Positions 53,003-62,072 of a DNA stretch of 64,000 nt are shown here, in pieces (positions within the stretch are counted from its first letter, which is position 1; every line of letters begins with the position of its first letter). Under the pieces are notes generated by a model. The model was not told where the DNA came from. It made no database searches and was given only the letters and a program-made list of their open reading frames with translations. The stretch is from contig NZ_JAGXTP010000004.1 in assembly GCF_018334155.1 (NCBI RefSeq), positions 91,222 to 155,221 of the forward strand, in the 5' to 3' direction. A program made the translations under genes and the position numbers. Origin of the DNA: Devosia litorisediminis (lineage in GTDB: Bacteria; Pseudomonadota; Alphaproteobacteria; Rhizobiales; Devosiaceae).

Positions 53003-53779
53003 GTGAACGACGGCCCCCTGCATTTCACGCTGCGTAGAACGCAGGCCCATTTCAGCAATGGCCGGACCTGGCTCGGCATTGCGCTGGTAGGGGCGCTGAT
53101 CGGTCTGGTTGGCCCGTTTAATACCTTTCAATATGTCTCGGTGCTGCCGCGTCTGCTCTATTGGTTCGCTATCGCTGCGGGCAGCTACGCCATCGGCTTT
53201 TGCTGCGCCATCTTCTTTGAGGCGTGGCTGGGTCGGGGGCCGCTGTGGCGCCATTTCCTGCTCACCGGCCTGTTGCCCGGCATCCCCATTGCGCTGTTTG
53301 TCATTGTCATCAACCTGCTCACCTTCGGCCCCACGGGCGGCGAGTTGATCGGTCTGGCGACGCTGCTGGTCTATTGCCCGCTCATAGCGCTGGGCATCAC
53401 GGTGGCCTCCCATGTGCTCGGTGCCGGCGCAACCGCCCCCGCTGAGCCGGCTGAGCAAGCCGCGCCTCCTGCCTTGCTGGCGCGCCTGCCCCATGCCATG
53501 CGCGGCCGGCTGCTGCACCTGGCGGTGGCGGATCACTATGTCGATGTCACCACCGACAAGGGCCATGAACTGGTGCTGATGCGGCTCTCCGATGCCATCG
53601 CCGAAACCGCTCCCCAACCAGGCTTGCAGGTGCACCGCTCCCACTGGGTGGCGCTCAATGGGGTCAAGCGCGGGCTGCGCCAGTCCGGCAAGCCGATGCT
53701 GGAACTCGAAAATGGCACGCTGGTGCCAGTCAGTCGCAGCTATCTGCCCGCGGCCCGCGCCGCCGGCCTGTTGCCTTAA
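53003..53779 (+). CDS. LytTR-type transcriptional regulator with membrane domain
   Basis: A 258-residue protein with four N-terminal membrane helices (TWLGIALVGALIGLVGPF, VLPRLLYWFAIAAGSYAIGFC, HFLLTGLLPGIPIALFVIVIN, LIGLATLLVYCPLIALGI), a Pro/Ala linker and a LytTR DNA-binding domain (LLHLAVADHYVDVTTDKGHELVLMRL, QVHRSHWVALNGVKRGLRQ, LVPVSRSYLPAAR). Membrane-bound LytTR regulators sense envelope or small signals. The GTG at 53003 has GGAG upstream; a TTG at 52961 gives a longer product. The divergent DUF2306 gene is a likely target. Confidence 0.85.
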   Translation: MNDGPLHFTLRRTQAHFSNGRTWLGIALVGALIGLVGPFNTFQYVSVLPRLLYWFAIAAGSYAIGFCCAIFFEAWLGRGPLWRHFLLTGLLPGIPIALFVIVINLLTFGPTGGELIGLATLLVYCPLIALGITVASHVLGAGATAPAEPAEQAAPPALLARLPHAMRGRLLHLAVADHYVDVTTDKGHELVLMRLSDAIAETAPQPGLQVHRSHWVALNGVKRGLRQSGKPMLELENGTLVPVSRSYLPAARAAGLLP

Positions 53780-54702
53780 CTCTTGGTTGTTTCGGCCAGC
53801 CGGTTTTCCACGATCATCCCGACATCGGCGCATTCGCGGGCGATCTCGGCCACGAAATCAGCAAGCATGACCCGCTCCAGCGCGGCGGTGGAACGCACTA
53901 CCATGGCAGTGTCGCGATGCAGCGGCTCGAAATTGGTCGGCGCGATCTCCACCAGCCGCCCCGCAGCCACATCATCGGCAATGGCCGAGCTGACAAAAAA
54001 CCCCAGTCCTTCGCCCTTGATCGCCAGCCGGCGCGCCGGCCCGGTGGGCAGTTCCACGCTGGTCTTGGCCAGCCTCACCAGAGCGGCCGCCGTTTCCGGT
54101 TCTGCCTGCCACCAGCGCAGCGATATCACCCGGGGCACCAACGCCAGCACCTCTTCAATGCTCGGCGTGGCCGGCAGGCGCGCGGCGATCTCGGGCGACA
54201 CCACCAGCGGCACGCGCTCGCGCATCACCAATAGGGGCACCAGATCAACCACCAGCGGGTCGATATTGGGCCAGCACAATATGCCCATTTCCACGTCGCG
54301 CTCATGCAGCATGGCCGCGATCTGCGATTGGCGGCCTTCATTGACCACCACATCAACGCCTGGATATTTAGCCTGAAACCGCAGCAAGGGTTCGGTGATC
54401 AGCGGCGTTACCAGACTGCGCAGCGAGGCGATGGCGATCCGCCCGCGTTCAACCCGCCGCAGCGCCTCGCGCCCCTCTTGTGCCGTACCGATAATGCGCC
54501 GGGCATAGGGCAGAAAGGTCATGCCCTGATCGGTCAGCGTCACCGTGCGACCGCGCCGGAACAGGGTCACCCCCAACAGTCCCTCCAGCGCCCGCATCCG
54601 CATCGACGCCGTCGCCTGGGTAATGTTGAGGTGAGCCGCGGCGCGCGTGAAACTCTGTTCCCGCACAATTCGGTCAAAGGTTCTGAGCTGGTCGAGGTCC
54701 AT
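53776..54702 (-). CDS. LysR-family transcriptional regulator
   Basis: A 308-residue LysR regulator: helix-turn-helix LDQLRTFDRIVREQSFTRAAAHLNITQATASMRMRALEGLLGVTLFRRG (about 2-50) and substrate domain with IAIASLRSLVTPLITEPLLRF and GEGLGFFVSSAIADDVAAG. It overlaps the convergent LytTR gene by four bases. It is divergent from lnt with 167 bases between, where a GCATTGG-CTTAT-CCAATGC palindrome lies. The effector is unknown. Confidence 0.9.
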   Translation of the reverse strand: MDLDQLRTFDRIVREQSFTRAAAHLNITQATASMRMRALEGLLGVTLFRRGRTVTLTDQGMTFLPYARRIIGTAQEGREALRRVERGRIAIASLRSLVTPLITEPLLRFQAKYPGVDVVVNEGRQSQIAAMLHERDVEMGILCWPNIDPLVVDLVPLLVMRERVPLVVSPEIAARLPATPSIEEVLALVPRVISLRWWQAEPETAAALVRLAKTSVELPTGPARRLAIKGEGLGFFVSSAIADDVAAGRLVEIAPTNFEPLHRDTAMVVRSTAALERVMLADFVAEIARECADVGMIVENRLAETTKS

Positions 54703-54749
54703 CGGTCCGCCTTATCCCGGTGTCCACACAGTTCGATTATTCAAGCCTA

Positions 54750-54768
54750 GCATTGGCTTATCCAATGC
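54750..54768. promoter_or_regulatory. LysR-type operator candidate
   Basis: GCATTGGCTTATCCAATGC is a perfect 7-5-7 inverted repeat containing the T-N11-A pattern of LysR sites. It is 48 bases upstream of the LysR start codon and 101 bases upstream of lnt, so autoregulation is the simplest role. Confidence 0.6.
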
Positions 54769-54869
54769 GGAAGCCAAGCAGCCATGCGTCAGAATGACCG
54801 CTGCCTTGACGCTCTGGGCCGCACCAGCCAGCTTGGCCGCATGCGCCCTGATTCGCTGAGTAAACCGCA

Positions 54870-56480
54870 ATGACCTGGCTCGCTGAAACCGCCATGTTGA
54901 GCCATGGCTGGCGGCGTTTTCTGCTGCTTTTGATCGCCGGCGCGCTGGCCGGCCTGTCCGTGCCGCCGCTGTTTGTGCTGCCCGCGCTGTTCATAGCCTT
55001 CCCCATCTGGATCTGGAGCCTGGATGGCGCCGAGACCACGCGGGGTTGGCGCCGCCTGTTTGGTCCGGCCTTTTCCATCGGCTTCGCCTTTGGCTGGGGT
55101 TATTTCATCGTTGCCTTCCATTGGCTGGGCGCCGCCTTTTTCGTCGACGGCGGCGTCATGCTGGCCATCATGCCGTTCGCCATCCTGGCGCTGGCCGCCA
55201 TGATCGCCGTGTTCTGGGGCCTCGCCAGCGCCGCCGCGCATCTGCTGTGGTCCCATGGCCCCTGGCGTGTCGTCACCCTGGCAACATTCCTCACCATTGC
55301 CGAATGGGCGCGCGGCCATGTCCTGACCGGCTTCCCCTTTGATCTGCTCGGCTATGCGCTGACCCCCAATGACGAGATGATGCAGATCACCTCGGTCATC
55401 GGCATTTACGGGCTCACCCTGGTCGCCGCCCTGATCGCCATGACCCCCGCGCTGATCTGGCCCGCCGATGAGCGCAGCCTCAGCCGCCGCCTGCTGCCCT
55501 TCTTTATTGCCGTGGCCGTCATCGCCGGCCAACTCGGCTATGGGCACAATCGTCTGGCCAATACGGTCGTGACCGAACGCACCGATACCGCCATGCGGCT
55601 GGTGCAGCCGCTGGTCTATGAGCATGCCGACTGGAGCAATGCCGATCCTGTCGCGCTGATCGATCGCCTGCTGATGCTCTCGGACATGCGCATGGACCCC
55701 ACCGATCAGGGACTGGCCGATATCGATCTTCTGGTCTGGCCCGAATCCAGCCTGCCGTTCTTCCTGTCCACCTATCCCGAGGCATTGGCCCGCATTGCCC
55801 GTCTGCTGCCCGAAGGCGCAACCCTGCTCGCTGGTGCGCCCCGTCAGCAATATGAGCCGGGCTCAACCTTGGCTTCGGCCCCGCCCTTCAATGCGATTCT
55901 GGCCATCGACACCAATGGCGAAGTCATCGCCAGCTATGACAAATCTCATCTGGTGCCGTTTGGCGAATTCCTGCCCTTTGGTCCCTTCTTTGCCCAGTTA
56001 GGCATTAAGCAGTTCGTGCCCGGCGCCGAGGGTTGGAGCCATGGCGATGCCCGCCGTCGCCTGATGAGCCTGCCCAACACGCCCAGCCTGTTGGCGCTGA
56101 TCTGCTATGAGATCCTGTTCTCTGGCGATCTGGGCGACGCGGCCAATGCCCAGTTTCTCTTCAACATCACCAATGACGCCTGGTTCGATGCCTCCATCGG
56201 CCCGGCCCAGCATGCCCATCACGTCCGCGTGCGTGCCGTCGAAGAGGGCATGAGTTTGATCCGCGCGGCCAATTCCGGGCTGACCTTTGCCACCGACCCG
56301 CTCGGTCGTGTCACCGCCCAGCTCGCGCCACTGCAAATGGCCGCGCTTGATGTCAGCCCTTATGAGCGCCTGCCCGCCACACCCTTCGCCCAGTTGCGCT
56401 ACTGGCCCCTGCTCGTCGCCCTGCTGCTCGGACTGGGCCTCTCGGTTCTGGTGCATCGCCGCCGCAAGCAGCCACTCTAG
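54870..56480 (+). CDS. lnt: Apolipoprotein N-acyltransferase
   Basis: A 536-residue inner-membrane enzyme that adds the third acyl chain to lipoproteins. Several N-terminal membrane helices precede a nitrilase domain with Glu in LLVWPESSLPFF, Lys in YDKSHLVPFGEFLPFG and Cys in LLALICYEILFSGD, the catalytic triad. A final helix (RYWPLLVALLLGLGLSVLV) and basic tail close the protein. The length is typical. The ATG at 54870 lacks a strong ribosome site. Confidence 0.95.
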   Translation: MTWLAETAMLSHGWRRFLLLLIAGALAGLSVPPLFVLPALFIAFPIWIWSLDGAETTRGWRRLFGPAFSIGFAFGWGYFIVAFHWLGAAFFVDGGVMLAIMPFAILALAAMIAVFWGLASAAAHLLWSHGPWRVVTLATFLTIAEWARGHVLTGFPFDLLGYALTPNDEMMQITSVIGIYGLTLVAALIAMTPALIWPADERSLSRRLLPFFIAVAVIAGQLGYGHNRLANTVVTERTDTAMRLVQPLVYEHADWSNADPVALIDRLLMLSDMRMDPTDQGLADIDLLVWPESSLPFFLSTYPEALARIARLLPEGATLLAGAPRQQYEPGSTLASAPPFNAILAIDTNGEVIASYDKSHLVPFGEFLPFGPFFAQLGIKQFVPGAEGWSHGDARRRLMSLPNTPSLLALICYEILFSGDLGDAANAQFLFNITNDAWFDASIGPAQHAHHVRVRAVEEGMSLIRAANSGLTFATDPLGRVTAQLAPLQMAALDVSPYERLPATPFAQLRYWPLLVALLLGLGLSVLVHRRRKQPL

Positions 56481-56560
56481 GCTGCGCGGTGGCCTGCCCA
56501 GCCTTTCCAATGCCTTGATGCTGTGGCATCAGGGATAGAACCTATTTTGCGAGACCTTTC

Positions 56561-57178
56561 ATGGCTATCCGACTGCACCGTGGCGACCTGCCCAACCTGT
56601 CCAATTATGACGGGCGTGAAGTGGCCATCGACACCGAAACCATGGGCCTGAACCCCCATCGCGACCGCCTTTGCGTGGTCCAGCTGTCGCCCGGCGATGG
56701 CAGTGCCGATGTGGTCCAGATTCCCCAGAATGCCAGCGAAGCGCCCAATCTGGTCAAGCTGCTCGCCGACCCCAAGGTCACCAAGATCTTCCACTATGCG
56801 CGCTTTGATGTCGCCGCCTTGCGCAATCGTTTTGGCGTGGTCACCGGCCCCATCTATTGCACCAAGATCGCCTCCAAGCTGGTCCGCACCTATACTGATC
56901 GCCATGGACTCAAGGAGCTGGCGCGCGAACTGCTCAGCGTGGATCTGTCCAAGCAGCAGCAGAGCTCGGACTGGGGCACCGACAAGCTCAGCGAAGCCCA
57001 GCTCGAATATGCCGCTTCCGACGTGCTCTACCTGCACGATCTCAAGCGGCATCTGGATCGCATGCTGGCCCGCGAAAACCGTACCGAGATCGCTCAGGCC
57101 TGCTTTGAATTCCTCAAGACGCGCAGCGAACTTGATCTGCTCGGCTGGAGCGAAACCGACATCTTTGCGCATAGCTGA
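56561..57178 (+). CDS. rnd: Ribonuclease D, short form
   Basis: A 205-residue DEDD 3'-5' exoribonuclease. The motifs are VAIDTETMG (Exo I, Asp and Glu), FHYARFDVAAL (Exo II) and YAASDVLYLHDL (Exo III). It lacks the C-terminal HRDC domains of E. coli RNase D, as is common in alphaproteobacteria. Its stop overlaps lptC by one base. It lies at the head of the lpt-rpoN block. Confidence 0.92.
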   Translation: MAIRLHRGDLPNLSNYDGREVAIDTETMGLNPHRDRLCVVQLSPGDGSADVVQIPQNASEAPNLVKLLADPKVTKIFHYARFDVAALRNRFGVVTGPIYCTKIASKLVRTYTDRHGLKELARELLSVDLSKQQQSSDWGTDKLSEAQLEYAASDVLYLHDLKRHLDRMLARENRTEIAQACFEFLKTRSELDLLGWSETDIFAHS

Positions 57179-57831
57179 TGGCGGCAGCGGCGATGAACCT
57201 GCAGGCCGACGCCGCTCAGCGCCAGGCCATCTACCGGCGCCTGGAAGCCCGCAATCGTATTGTGGCGATCCTGCGCGTCGGCGTGCCTGCTCTGGGCGTG
57301 TTGGTTCTGGTGTCGCTGCTCGGCCAGATCTATGTCTCGAGCCTGACCAGCCGCTTCGGCGTCGGGCGCATCGAAGTCACCCGTGACAGCGTCTCCATCG
57401 AGACCCCGGAATATTCCGGGGTGCTGGACAACGGCACCACCTATCGCGTCTGGGCGGAACAAGCACAGGCCTCGATTGATGCGACCGACCAGATCGCCTT
57501 GACGCAGGGCATCCTGTCCATGGTGCGCACCAATGGCGTGGAAACCCGCATCAATGCCCGTCACGCCATGCTCGATACCGGCGCCGAGACCGTGACCATT
57601 GTCGGACTCGCAGAAATTGCCGAATCCACCGGCACCACCGGCACCATTATTGATTCTGTTTTTGATTACGCCACCCAGACTCTGGTCGGGCGCGGCGCCG
57701 TCCATATCGATTATGCCGATGGTTCGACCCTGGATGGTGTGGGCATGACCTATGACGCCACCCAGGCGGTCTGGACATTCTCCAATGCGAACGTCACCCT
57801 GCCCTCTACGCCCGGATCCGACATACCATGA
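57178..57831 (+). CDS. lptC: LPS export periplasmic/membrane protein LptC
   Basis: A 217-residue LptC protein with one N-terminal membrane helix (VAILRVGVPALGVLVLVSLLGQI, about 28-50) and a periplasmic beta-jellyroll (FGVGRIEVTRDSVSIETPEYSG, YRVWAEQAQASID, TNGVETRINARHAMLD). It bridges LptBFG to LptA in LPS transport. The start ATG overlaps the rnd stop, and the stop overlaps lptA by four bases. Confidence 0.88.
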   Translation: MAAAAMNLQADAAQRQAIYRRLEARNRIVAILRVGVPALGVLVLVSLLGQIYVSSLTSRFGVGRIEVTRDSVSIETPEYSGVLDNGTTYRVWAEQAQASIDATDQIALTQGILSMVRTNGVETRINARHAMLDTGAETVTIVGLAEIAESTGTTGTIIDSVFDYATQTLVGRGAVHIDYADGSTLDGVGMTYDATQAVWTFSNANVTLPSTPGSDIP

Positions 57832-58280
57832 TGCTGCGCACGTTCGCTTTCCTTGCCCTGGCCATGCTGGCCGGCCCGGCCTTTGCCCAGCAAAAGGTCA
57901 ACATCACGGCTGACCTGTTCAGCATTGATGAGGCGACCAGCACCGCCGTGTTCACTGGCAATGTCGTGGTTGTTCACCCCACGGTGACCGTTTGGGCCCC
58001 CAAGGTTGTCGCCACCTACGGCGCGGGCGGCACCACCGACATCAAGACCTTCGAAGCCACCGGCGACGTCAAATTGGAAACCTCCGAACAGACCGCTACC
58101 GGCCAGCGCGCTGTCTTCACCCCCGGTGATCAATTGCTGCGCCTGACCGGCAACGTGATCGTGGTCAATGAGGGCGGTACCGTCAATTCCGATGAACTGG
58201 TGGTCAATCTGGCGACCAATGTCTCCACCTTTACCAGCGGCCAGAATGGCCGGGTCACCGGGATTTTTACCTCGCAATGA
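57828..58280 (+). CDS. lptA: LPS export periplasmic protein LptA
   Basis: A 150-residue periplasmic protein with signal peptide (LRTFAFLALAMLAGPAFA) and an OstA-type beta domain: NITADLFSIDEATSTAVFTGNV, VVATYGAGG, FEATGDVKLETSEQTATGQRAVF, QLLRLTGNVIVVNEGGTVNSDELVVNLAT. It forms the LPS bridge across the periplasm. It overlaps lptC and lptB by four bases each. Confidence 0.93.
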   Translation: MMLRTFAFLALAMLAGPAFAQQKVNITADLFSIDEATSTAVFTGNVVVVHPTVTVWAPKVVATYGAGGTTDIKTFEATGDVKLETSEQTATGQRAVFTPGDQLLRLTGNVIVVNEGGTVNSDELVVNLATNVSTFTSGQNGRVTGIFTSQ

Positions 58281-59035
58281 CCGATCCGCAAACCAAGCCG
58301 CGTCTCGACCAGACCGGATGGCTGGTCGCCCACAGCCTCGCCAAGAGTTTTGGCAAGCGGGTCGTGGTGCGCGATGTGTCCATTGCCGTGCGGCGCGGCG
58401 AGGCCGTTGGCCTGCTCGGCCCCAATGGTGCAGGCAAGACCACGGTCTTCACCATGATCATGGGTCTGGTCAAACCCGATGCCGGCTCCATCCAGCTTGA
58501 TGGCCGCGCCATCACGCACCTGCCGCTGTTTCAGCGCGGTCAGCTCGGGATTGGCTATCTGCCGCAGGAGCCCTCGATTTTTCGCGGCCTGACCGTCAGC
58601 GGCAATATTCTGGCCGTGCTGGAAAATCACGTCAGTGGCCGGGCAGCCCGCAAGGCGCGCCTGAATTCCCTCTTGGAGGAATTCTCCATTCAGCATCTGG
58701 CCAAGGCCAATGCGCTGGCGCTTTCAGGCGGCGAACGCCGTCGCGTTGAACTGGCGCGCGCTCTGGCGGCCGACCCCGCCTTCATGCTGCTCGATGAACC
58801 CTTTGCAGGTGTGGACCCCATTGCCGTGGCCGAGGTTAAAGGCCTTGTGCGCCAGCTCACGGAACGGGGCATTGGCGTGCTGATCACCGATCACGCCGTG
58901 CGCGAAACCCTGGGTCTGGTCGATCGCGCCTATGTCATCCACGGCGGCAAGGTGATGATCCAGGGTCGCCCCGATACCATCAGCGCCGATCCTGATGCAC
59001 GCCGTGTCTATCTGGGCGAGAATTTCCAGATCTGA
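58277..59035 (+). CDS. lptB: LPS export ABC transporter ATP-binding protein LptB
   Basis: A 252-residue ATPase: Walker A GLLGPNGAGKTTVF, Q-loop YLPQEPSIFRGLTV, signature LSGGERRRVELARAL, Walker B FMLLDEPFAGVDPIAV and switch LITDHAVRETLGLVDRAYVI, all LptB hallmarks. It powers LPS extraction with LptFG, whose genes are not in this window. The gene starts inside lptA by four bases. Confidence 0.96.
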   Translation: MTDPQTKPRLDQTGWLVAHSLAKSFGKRVVVRDVSIAVRRGEAVGLLGPNGAGKTTVFTMIMGLVKPDAGSIQLDGRAITHLPLFQRGQLGIGYLPQEPSIFRGLTVSGNILAVLENHVSGRAARKARLNSLLEEFSIQHLAKANALALSGGERRRVELARALAADPAFMLLDEPFAGVDPIAVAEVKGLVRQLTERGIGVLITDHAVRETLGLVDRAYVIHGGKVMIQGRPDTISADPDARRVYLGENFQI

Positions 59036-59164
59036 CGTAACAGCGCCGTGATCTGACTTGGCACGGATTTTGCCGCCAACCTTGTTCGATGCGCGATTTT
59101 CAGGCATGGTCCGCGCTGGGAAGCGGCCGTTTTTGGTCGAATTTGCGCTAGAGGTCTAAGCTGA

Positions 59165-60676
59165 ATGGCTCTTTCGCCGCGTCTTGAATTCCGTCAGGCC
59201 CAAAGCCTGACGCTGACGCCGCAACTGATGCAGTCCATCCGTCTGTTGCAGCTCAGCCATCTTGAGCTCAACAACTTCGTTGAGGATGAACTGCTGCGCA
59301 ATCCGCTGCTCGAACGCGAGGACGGCGCCGAACCGGCCGACGCCGAGCCCGGCGAAGCCGTTGAACGCTCCACCGAAATCACCGCTTACGAAGACACCGT
59401 TGATCGCGGCGACCGCATTCAGGATGCCGATTCCATCGCTGATGGCTATGATACCGCCGTCGAGAATGTCTTCCCCGATCAGAGTGCCCAGGATCAGCTT
59501 AACCCCGCCAGTCGGCTTGATCGCAATGGCGCCAGCGAAAGCGGCGAAGCGCCCGACATCGATCAGTTCGTCGCCTCGCGCCCGGTGCTGAGCGAGCATC
59601 TCGAAGCCCAGTCCAATCTCATTCTGCGCACCGCTGCTGACCGGCTGATCGCGCGGCACCTGATCGATGGCCTCAATGAAGCGGGCTATCTCGCTATTGA
59701 TCTCGATGCTCTGGCCGAACAGCTGGGCGCCGAAATGGGCGACATTGAAGCTGTGCTCGAGGCGCTGCAGGGTTGTGACCCGGTCGGCGTATTTGCGCGG
59801 TCCGTCCCCGAATGCCTGGCCATTCAGCTGCGCGAGCGGGACCGTCTTGATCCCATGATGCTCAAACTGCTCGATAATCTGGCCATGGTCACCGAGCATG
59901 ACAAGATCGGCCTGATGCGCGCCATTGGCTGCGACCGCGAAGATCTGGCCGACATGCTGGCCGAATTGCGCAATCTGGATCCGCGCCCCGGCCTGGCCTT
60001 TGACAGCGGCCCGGTCGAGACCGTGGTGCCTGATGTATTTGTCCGACGTGGCCCCGATGGTGCCTGGCAGATCGAGCTCAACAGCGAGGTGCTGCCCCGC
60101 GTTCTGGTCAATCGCGTCTATTACGCCACGGTCACCAAGCAGACCCGGGCGCCAGCTGAAAAGAGCTTCCTCTCCGATTGTCTGGCCACGGCCAACTGGC
60201 TGACCAAAAGCCTCGATCAGCGCGCCCAGACCATTCTCAAGGTGTCAGCGGAAATCGTGCGCCAGCAGGATGGCTTTCTGACCCACGGCATCGCCCATCT
60301 CAAGCCCATGACGCTGCGCATGGTGGCCGAAGCCATCGACATGCACGAATCCACTGTCAGCCGGGTGACGGCCAACAAATACATCGCCACCCCGCGCGGC
60401 CTCTATGAAATGAAGTATTTCTTCACGACCGCGATCGCCTCGAGCGATGGTGGTGTCGATCATTCTGCCGAAACCGTACGCCATCGCATCAAGCAGCTCA
60501 TCGATGCCGAACTGGTCACGGCCGTGCTCAGCGATGACACCATTGCCGACATGCTCAAGCAGGAGCAGGGCATCGATGTCGCCCGCCGTACGGTCGCCAA
60601 ATACCGCGAGGGGATGAACATCCCGTCCTCGGTCATGCGGCGGCGTCAGAAGAAGAATGAGCAGCAAATGGCCTGA
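59165..60676 (+). CDS. rpoN: RNA polymerase sigma-54 factor
   Basis: A 503-residue sigma-54. Region I is Gln/Leu-rich (RLEFRQAQSLTLTPQLMQSIRLLQLSHLEL), followed by a long acidic region II (about 50-140), the core-binding domain, the HTH (TLRMVAEAIDMHESTVSRVTANKYIATPRG) and the RpoN box ARRTVAKYRE near the C-terminus. The 129-base gap after lptB and the downstream hpf and ptsN genes follow the common rhizobial order. It directs nitrogen and other activator-dependent genes. Confidence 0.96.
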   Translation: MALSPRLEFRQAQSLTLTPQLMQSIRLLQLSHLELNNFVEDELLRNPLLEREDGAEPADAEPGEAVERSTEITAYEDTVDRGDRIQDADSIADGYDTAVENVFPDQSAQDQLNPASRLDRNGASESGEAPDIDQFVASRPVLSEHLEAQSNLILRTAADRLIARHLIDGLNEAGYLAIDLDALAEQLGAEMGDIEAVLEALQGCDPVGVFARSVPECLAIQLRERDRLDPMMLKLLDNLAMVTEHDKIGLMRAIGCDREDLADMLAELRNLDPRPGLAFDSGPVETVVPDVFVRRGPDGAWQIELNSEVLPRVLVNRVYYATVTKQTRAPAEKSFLSDCLATANWLTKSLDQRAQTILKVSAEIVRQQDGFLTHGIAHLKPMTLRMVAEAIDMHESTVSRVTANKYIATPRGLYEMKYFFTTAIASSDGGVDHSAETVRHRIKQLIDAELVTAVLSDDTIADMLKQEQGIDVARRTVAKYREGMNIPSSVMRRRQKKNEQQMA

Positions 60677-60844
60677 GGTACTGCGCCGGGCGAATTTGCT
60701 CGCGTAAGTTAAGGCTATTTTCGGGCGAAGTCCAAAACATAAACAAACCAGATCGGGGGTTTGCGCATTGCACCCGTGGCGCGCGCAGGTCTAGCATCAT
60801 GGTGGTCGCATGCCCATATCAATGGGGTAGGCGGCAGGCGTGAT

Positions 60845-60869
60845 CCCGAAAACCGGGAACGGCTTTCGG
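60845..60869. repeat. Palindromic element upstream of hpf
   Basis: CCGAAA (60846-60851) and TTTCGG (60864-60869) flank CCGGGAACGG, giving a stem in the 233-base rpoN-hpf gap. The general shape resembles dispersed palindromes seen in rhizobial intergenic DNA. Beyond this element and presumably the hpf promoter, I see nothing else in the gap. Confidence 0.45.
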
Positions 60870-60909
60870 AGATCCTCGCGTCGCACAACGACAAGAAGGA
60901 AAAGAAGCC

Positions 60910-61479
60910 ATGACCTTACGCGTTTCGGGAAAGAACATGGATGTCGGCGAAGCTCTCCGCGGTAAAGCCGAGGACCACTTCGACGCCGTCGTGGGCAAGT
61001 ATTTCGACGGTGGCTATGACGGGCATCTAACCCTCACACCCGATGGTATCGGTTTCCGCGCCGATTGCGTGGTTCACCTTGATTCCGGCGCGACCCTGCA
61101 GGCCAGTGCCCAGGGCGGGGAACCCACGGCCGCCTATGAAGTCATGGCGCTCAATATCGAAAAGCGTCTGCGCCGCTACAACCGCAAGCTCAAGCAGCAC
61201 CGCCGCGGCGTCAATGGCGGCGATCTGACCGCCCAATATACCGTCCTCGATTCGGGATCACAGTTTGATGAGCTCGATGCCGACTATGCGCCACCGGTGA
61301 TTGCTGAGAGCACCAAGAGCCTGCGCCAGCTCAGCGTCGAAGAAGCTGTGATGGAACTGGACCTTACCGGTAGCCAAGTCGTGATGTTCCGCCATGCTGG
61401 ACATGGTGGGCTGAATGTGGTCTACCGCCGCACCGATGGCAATATAGGCTGGATTGATCCGGCCTTGGGCGCGAATTAA
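60910..61479 (+). CDS. hpf: Ribosome hibernation promoting factor, long form
   Basis: A 189-residue HPF. The N-terminal S30AE domain (LRVSGKNMDVGEALRGKAEDHF, ASAQGGEPTAAYEVMALNIEKRLRRYNRKLKQH) is followed by a linker and a C-terminal domain (SVEEAVMELDLTGSQVVMFRHAGHGGLNVVYRRTDGNIGWIDP) that dimerises ribosomes into 100S particles. AAGGAAAAG precedes the ATG. It follows rpoN, as usual. Confidence 0.95.
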   Translation: MTLRVSGKNMDVGEALRGKAEDHFDAVVGKYFDGGYDGHLTLTPDGIGFRADCVVHLDSGATLQASAQGGEPTAAYEVMALNIEKRLRRYNRKLKQHRRGVNGGDLTAQYTVLDSGSQFDELDADYAPPVIAESTKSLRQLSVEEAVMELDLTGSQVVMFRHAGHGGLNVVYRRTDGNIGWIDPALGAN

Positions 61480-61526
61480 CCCGCGCCAGCGCCACATCTA
61501 GCGAAGTTGATCTCAAGGCGATTTGA

Positions 61527-61994
61527 ATGGAATTGGCCGATATTCTGGCTGAGCGCGCCGTGCTGTTCTGCACGGACATAACAGCAAAAAGCCAGCTATT
61601 CGAAGTTCTTGCTGAACGTGCTGCTGAACTGACCGGGCACCCCAAGGCTGAACTCCTCGATGCCATCACTGGCCGCGAGGAACTTGGCTCGACTGGCCTG
61701 GGCAATGGCATCGCGATTCCGCATGGCAAGATTGCCGGCCTGAACGGCGTTACCGCGCTGTTTGCCCGGCTTGAACAGCCTATCGAGTTCGACGCTGTCG
61801 ACGATCAACCGGTCGATCTGGTGATCATGTTGCTGGCCCCCACCGGGGCCGGCGCCGATCATCTCAAGGCCCTCTCGCGCGTGGCCCGTTTGCTGCGCAC
61901 CGAGTCGGTGGTTGAGGATCTGCGCCGTCTCAGCGATCCGGACCGGCTGCATGCCGTGCTGACCGAACCACTGGCCACGCACTACGCCGCCTGA
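61527..61994 (+). CDS. ptsN: PTS IIA-like nitrogen regulatory protein
   Basis: A 155-residue EIIA-Ntr protein with phosphorylatable His66 in GNGIAIPHGKI and AVDDQPVDLVIMLLAPTGAGADHLKALSRVARLLR. It is the output of the nitrogen phosphotransferase system and links nitrogen status to potassium transport and c-di-GMP in relatives. It follows hpf by 47 bases and is closed by a strong terminator. Confidence 0.95.
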   Translation: MELADILAERAVLFCTDITAKSQLFEVLAERAAELTGHPKAELLDAITGREELGSTGLGNGIAIPHGKIAGLNGVTALFARLEQPIEFDAVDDQPVDLVIMLLAPTGAGADHLKALSRVARLLRTESVVEDLRRLSDPDRLHAVLTEPLATHYAA

Positions 61995-62016
61995 TTGGCT
62001 GCCCATGAATCACAAA

Positions 62017-62049
62017 AGCCCTCCGGCGCGCAGTGCCGGAGGGCTTTTT
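62017..62049. terminator. Strong terminator after ptsN
   Basis: AGCCCTCCGGC (62017-62027) pairs with GCCGGAGGGCT (62035-62045), followed by TTTT; an A-run on the left could also serve the convergent DUF1150 transcript. It closes the rpoN-hpf-ptsN block. Confidence 0.93.
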
Positions 62050-62072
62050 CATGTCGTGCGAAAATTGGTGGG

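Noticed and set aside
54784..54873. Possible 29-codon leader peptide before lnt
   Set aside because: No ribosome site or conserved feature; the frame overlaps the lnt start by chance.
60677..60909. Search for a sigma-54 -24/-12 promoter before hpf
   Set aside because: No GG-N10-GC element with good surrounding consensus could be placed confidently.
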